Source of the DNA: Nyssa sinensis
Taxonomy: Eukaryota; Streptophyta; Magnoliopsida; Cornales; Nyssaceae
Assembly (NCBI GenBank): GCA_008638375.1
Contig: CM018052.1
Coordinates: 27,858,045 to 27,922,044, forward strand
Direction of reading: 5' to 3'
Length of the DNA: 64,000 bases
Shown here: piece by piece, positions 59,531 through 64,000 of the stretch
How positions within the stretch are numbered: position 1 is the stretch's first letter
Layout of the letters: each line of letters starts with the position of its first letter
Position numbers and translations under genes: made by a program
Notes under the pieces: model-generated
What the model was told of the DNA's origin: nothing
Database searches by the model: none
What the model saw: only the letters and a program-made list of their open reading frames with translations

Positions 59531-60046
59531 TGTTGGATATTGGGTCATGTGGACCCAAGTCCGTTTGGCATCCACAAGATTTGTATGGATCGTGATAATA
59601 ATGATAAGAATTTATATGTGGTTAAAACTCTTATCTGTTTTGGTTGGTTTGACCGACTTAAATATTATCATGTAAGTTTTACGGTTATTCTATTAGTTGT
59701 GGTCATAGGATATAAACATATACGCAATAGTTAAGTGTGATTAATCCATTTACGTGTAGTCTCTCAAATGATCACGTGAGGTTTTAAGTGATCCTCTTTC
59801 TAAAATTCTTCTTGGGTAACCATTATAGTCTCCATGGTCTTGGATCATGGAAATATATAGGTGAATCGATCTTGTAACCGTCCTATTTGACAAGAAAGAT
59901 CTCTTGTAGTGTTCCAAGAATTTTTGTGGTGTTCATGGTATTCCAAGAAAACTCGTAATGCAAGCTGCATATTTCGCTTCCGTTGTTCTTAATCCAAAGA
60001 GGTAACTGAGTTAACACCCGTTTGTGTTTATTATGTATTTCTTTCA
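59531..60046 (+). mobile_element. 5' LTR of a plus-strand retrotransposon
   Basis: It starts TGTTGGATATTGGG and ends CTTTCA, 516 bp, with TG...CA ends. The tRNA-iMet primer site TGGTATCAGAGC follows one base later at 60048-60059. The orientation predicts the body lies to the right, but no intact gag or pol is seen there and no 3' LTR was recognised. Confidence 0.8.
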
Positions 60047-60047
60047 T

Positions 60048-60059
60048 TGGTATCAGAGC
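60048..60059 (+). other. tRNA-iMet primer-binding site
   Basis: TGGTATCAGAGC, the perfect 12-base complement to the 3' end of plant initiator tRNA-Met, used to prime reverse transcription. It confirms the LTR to its left. Confidence 0.85.
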
Positions 60060-63000
60060 CATAGGCTTGTGTTCTCTAATATATGTGTTGTATGCATGTA
60101 TAATAGCTAATATGTGTGTTTATGCATGTATATTGATTAAGAGAGAACATCATGTGTTAAAATCACATGGCTGATTTTTTTAAAATATTATAAGAACACA
60201 TCTTGAATGATCTACCACAGTGGATGTGTTTTTTTATAAACTCAATAGGTAGCTCTTAAAATTTTATGATGATCCACCGTCGGATCTGTGAGAGATCAAA
60301 GTTTAAAGGTCTAATTTTTCAAGAAAATATAATTTTAATATGAATTCTTGGATTTTAATATGATATGTAAAATCTCGATTATTGTGCATGAAATTTATAT
60401 CGGTTTGTTCTTTGTTCCAAGAGTTTTCCAACAATATATAGTACACAATATTTCGTCGAAAAATGAGTGAGATATGAGATCCTAAAATTTGACCCGTAGA
60501 AATGGTCAAACCTTGTTTTTTAAAAAGATGAATTGCAGAAAAATGCAACCTCCACTTTTGGCAGGGCGCATAAGAGCACGTGCTTCATCTTTCAAGACTT
60601 ATTTTTTGACACCTCTGAAAAGTGTGCTATTCTCACAAGATTTTTTTTACCTATATATGCATTTTTGTAATTTTTTGATTTCGGAAAGTATTTAAAATTA
60701 AATTTTATTAGGTAAAAAGTGTTAGACATTTGATTAAGTAATTTTATAAAAATTTCAAAAAGCTATATTTATGATTAAAATTACATATCAGTGTTTAGTA
60801 CACTGTTGGGGGCTCAAATTATTTTTTGGTGAAATTTTTACTTATTTTTGATATTTTTGGATCTTTAAAAATTATTTTTTTATCCCAAAAATTGGTTAAA
60901 AATTCAAAAAAAAATATTTTAAATGTAAAAAATTCTTGGAAATGCTTTGAAAATTATGAACAATTACACTATGTGTAGATCATATTTTTTGGGTCATGTG
61001 TGGATTATTTTTGTTTTAATTATCATATGAATAATTATTTAGTGTATTTTGTTGCATAACATTGATCCCCATTAATTGTGAGACCTAAATACCCACTCCC
61101 ATTGTGGTGAGGTGTGAAAAACTCATCCATCAAAACTCATTATATTGTTATCCATGTGAATGTATGTTGTGATTGGATGAGCTCATTTAATTGATGTTCT
61201 AGTACACTTGTTTGTTGTGATGTATGGATAACAAGGTTAATTTTGTGATATATGAAATATTGGCGCGGCATCCCCATTTATTTTACTGCTTTTAGTAGAT
61301 TGATATAGTAGGTACATTCTACAATGTAATAAATTTTGGAAAGAGTTGTATCTATTTATGAAGTCTTGTAAGAGGGTGTGTTTTCGCTGCAAACTCACAT
61401 ATTCATAAATTACTTTGGCATGATGTACTAAAATTCTAATTAGGCTCAAGTAGAGTCCATGCACTTTAGAACATGCGAATTGATTATTATTATTATTATT
61501 ATGTAGATGAATTAAATTTATTTTAATTTAGAATCGTTGTGTAGATGAATTAAATTTATTTTAATTCAAAATTATTTTGCTTGAAATTATTTAAAAAAAT
61601 ATACTTTTGTTTACATAAATGGGAGATGATTATGAGTTCAGTGAAATTTTTGATCTCATACTATAAAATAAAATAATATTTATAATTAAATTTTTGGTAG
61701 CAGAATAATATGACGAATATACGCTTAAATGTCACATTGTGCACTATGATAGTTGTGAAATAGCTTTAATAAATGTGAATGTCGACTTGAACAATATAAA
61801 TGCTTAGAATGACCACATCATACATATAGCATATGTCTAGACATTGACCAATAGGAAATATAGTTTAATACCTTGAGATATAAAAGTCTGTCATAATTAA
61901 TTAAGTTATTGAACATGCTTTATTATATAAAGCAATATAAACATAAATCTTATTGAAAATTTGTTTGGATTTGTTCCATGAAAAATATAGGCTTACATTT
62001 GATTAGCAGCAAATTATGACCAAATATTACCGTGATTCCTATGTAAACTATTTTTAAAATCCGCACAAGACACTGCTTATTTAAATAAAAGTATTTTTCA
62101 AAATAGTGCTTCAAATTAAGATATAGGTAGAGAGTCAATAGGTGAACTCCTAGGCTAGCATTGTCGCATAGGGTGGGCTAAATAAGATTTTTGGGCCTAT
62201 ATTTAAAGAAAATGAAAAGTTACTAAGTAGGGTGGGGCTAAGAAACTTGAGTCAAAAATAGGCAAGAAAGTTAAGTGCCATAGGAGCATGTATGACAAAT
62301 AAATAGATACGTTAAATAATGAGCTGCTATTAGGAATAAAATTGGTCGTTTTGCTTGAAAGGGTACTTAGTCAAAGTTGACCATTTTATTCCAAATAAAG
62401 AAAAGATTGAGTATGAGGCATAAAATGACGTGTAGAAAATTAATGCTTATAAAATGGCGTGACTTTACAATGCTCATAATGTTTTGTACATTGCGAATAT
62501 GTGGTAGCATAAGAATTAATCGCCACAAGAGTGAGCTAATTAATTTTTTTGAGTAACATATGTCCTTCTATAAAATAATTGGATATTGGTGTTTGGCTAG
62601 TCGTTTGGTCCACTTTTGTACTTTTCTCATCTTTAACTTTCAGTCTTAAGGACTGGATGGAACTATTTATTCTTTATGAAATAATAGTTCATTGTAGATT
62701 AATTAGTTTGATCTACTCCATGTTAATAGCAGCTCTTTTATATGAGTACAATGGTGGTTATGTTTCATGGATTATTTGAACAATTTTGGACTTATCTCTT
62801 TATGATTTTCCATGATGTTATTTTTTTTAGAAATAACGTGAACACATTAAACTAGATGGGATGGCTAGATTAGTTAGAGAAGACCTGTTGGAGTTATACG
62901 AAAAATCAGCCAATCAATGTGTAAACCCTATTTAATTAGAAATGCCTATAGGAAACCTTATTTGTAAGATAGACCGAATCCTTATCTACTAGAGGCAATC

Positions 63001-64000
63001 CTAATAGCATGTGCGAACTCATGATGTTTTAGAAATTGGGAACATAATAGAACCTCTTTTTTTTTTCCTTTTTTTTTTTAATTTGTTACTCGCGCTATGA
63101 TTGCTCACCACACTCAAGCATTAGTTGCTTTGAGCATCTGTCAAGAGGTTGAGTATTGTCAAAGGAAGAATTGAGAAATCTTTTACACTAATTGTAAGCG
63201 AGAGTACTTATCTGATTAGTTCAAGACAATTATGTAAGAAAAATGAGAAAATTAGATTTTTTTTAAATACAATTAAGTCGATAATGACGCAAATATGTTT
63301 TGTGCGGCCTATATCCTTAACCGAGTGCCCTAATAGTCAATTCCTTTAAGCTTTAGAATGGTGAAAAGTCTACTTTGGAGGGCTTATCATCTTTTGGGGT
63401 TTATATGATTTGTTCATATTATTTAATATTTTTGTGAAAACTTCTGAGTTTTAAAAAATGTTGTTTTTTAAAATATTCTTTTTGAAAGTTTAAAGGGCCA
63501 TTGGATTTTTAATAAACACCACAAATTAAGGAATGATTAAATTGAGTTGCGTAATAAGAAAACTTTAAAAGATCTTTAACTTTGTGGGTTAATGAAATCT
63601 ATAGAAGTCACACAATATCTCAGCGAGGATGGAAAATTGTTATTTCATTCTAGAATCACTGATGATATTTTGGATAGTGGGAGTAACTTGCCGCCTAGTA
63701 GGAGTGTATCTTTAGTTGGAATTATACCACTAGAGGAAGATTCTTAAGATCCTTAGTTGTGTAGAAGCAAATGTAAAATATCTTCTCATCGTCTTTGTGA
63801 GATTGAATGGAGAAAGTTTTACTATTACTCCACATGTTTAAGAAAACATTGCTTCTTATGTAGATGCAAATGTTTTCTATGCTAATAGTATATAGATGGT
63901 TGCTATGAGTTATAAATTGAGCTAAATTAACAAAGAATCAAACTTTGAGAATTGTTGATCTCCTTTTGTATAAGATTGGTTAACTAGTGTTTTTACTCTA
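60060..64000. other. AT-rich region, possibly the decayed body of the adjacent retrotransposon
   Basis: No domain could be recognised in any frame. A short ATGGCTGAT near 60168 could be an old gag start, but it meets stops within 10 codons. The frame at 63600-63750 (LPPSRSVSLVGIIPLEED) looks coding-like but I cannot assign it. A 27-bp direct repeat occurs at 61502-61528 and 61540-61566. Confidence 0.35.
61502..61566. repeat. Two copies of a 27-bp direct repeat, period 38
   Basis: TGTAGATGAATTAAATTTAT and the next seven bases are identical at 61502-61528 and 61540-61566. An (ATT)n tract precedes them. Confidence 0.9.

Noticed and set aside
59902..59911. TCTTGTAGTG as the right end of the CACTA element
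   Set aside because: It lies inside a well-defined LTR 10 kb away, with intact genes between, and lacks subterminal repeats.

Overview
This is nuclear DNA from a flowering plant, very probably a eudicot. The evidence is GT-AG introns in AT-rich DNA, a VOZ transcription factor, a plant-type H3.1 gene with a plant histone promoter element, a plant DUF599 membrane protein, and many Ty1-copia, MULE, CACTA, Harbinger and tRNA-derived SINE relics. The species cannot be fixed from the sequence. No prokaryotic, organellar or CRISPR features were seen.

Six genes look intact. (1) 1871-2266 (-): a 131-residue proline-rich protein with one membrane segment. (2) 15276-27153 (-): an eight-exon gene for a PDAP1/PP28-type phosphoprotein, stretched to 11.9 kb by introns full of transposable elements. 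(3) 31066-36108 (-): VOZ1, with four coding exons and a 5'UTR intron. (4) 45610-46020 (+): intronless histone H3.1. (5) 47394-48353 (+): an intronless protein related to Werner-type 3'-5' exonucleases that has lost key catalytic residues. (6) 56445-57297 (+): a DUF599 membrane protein with two exons joined by an apparent GC-AG intron. These genes do not form a pathway; they are unrelated neighbours separated by transposon debris.

Transposon layout: a MULE transposase pseudogene (3702-5791) abuts a 3.1 kb LTR-like block (5792-8890). A badly decayed copia element with a 570-bp 3' LTR lies at 9976-12603. The PDAP1 introns hold an internally deleted short-LTR copia (19289-21441) and a cluster of tRNA-derived SINEs, one with a perfect 19-bp target-site duplication. 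The AT-rich stretch 36.6-40 kb carries several foldback elements. A copia RNase H end lies at 41.8-42.1 kb, a Harbinger-type MYB/SANT pseudogene at 43.6-44.4 kb, and a CACTA end with a Transposase_24 relic at 49.97-51.4 kb.

The most unusual locus is 51836-56119. It is a composite retrotransposon in which two direct 210-bp RNase H segments flank a gag piece, an inverted LTR end and a 359-bp fragment of 25S rRNA. A second retrotransposon LTR with a perfect tRNA-iMet primer site lies at 59531-60059. Beyond it, 60-64 kb has no recognisable gene.

All identifications come from reading motifs by eye. Splice sites were chosen by frame continuity and GT/AG (or GC/AG) signals, without transcript data.
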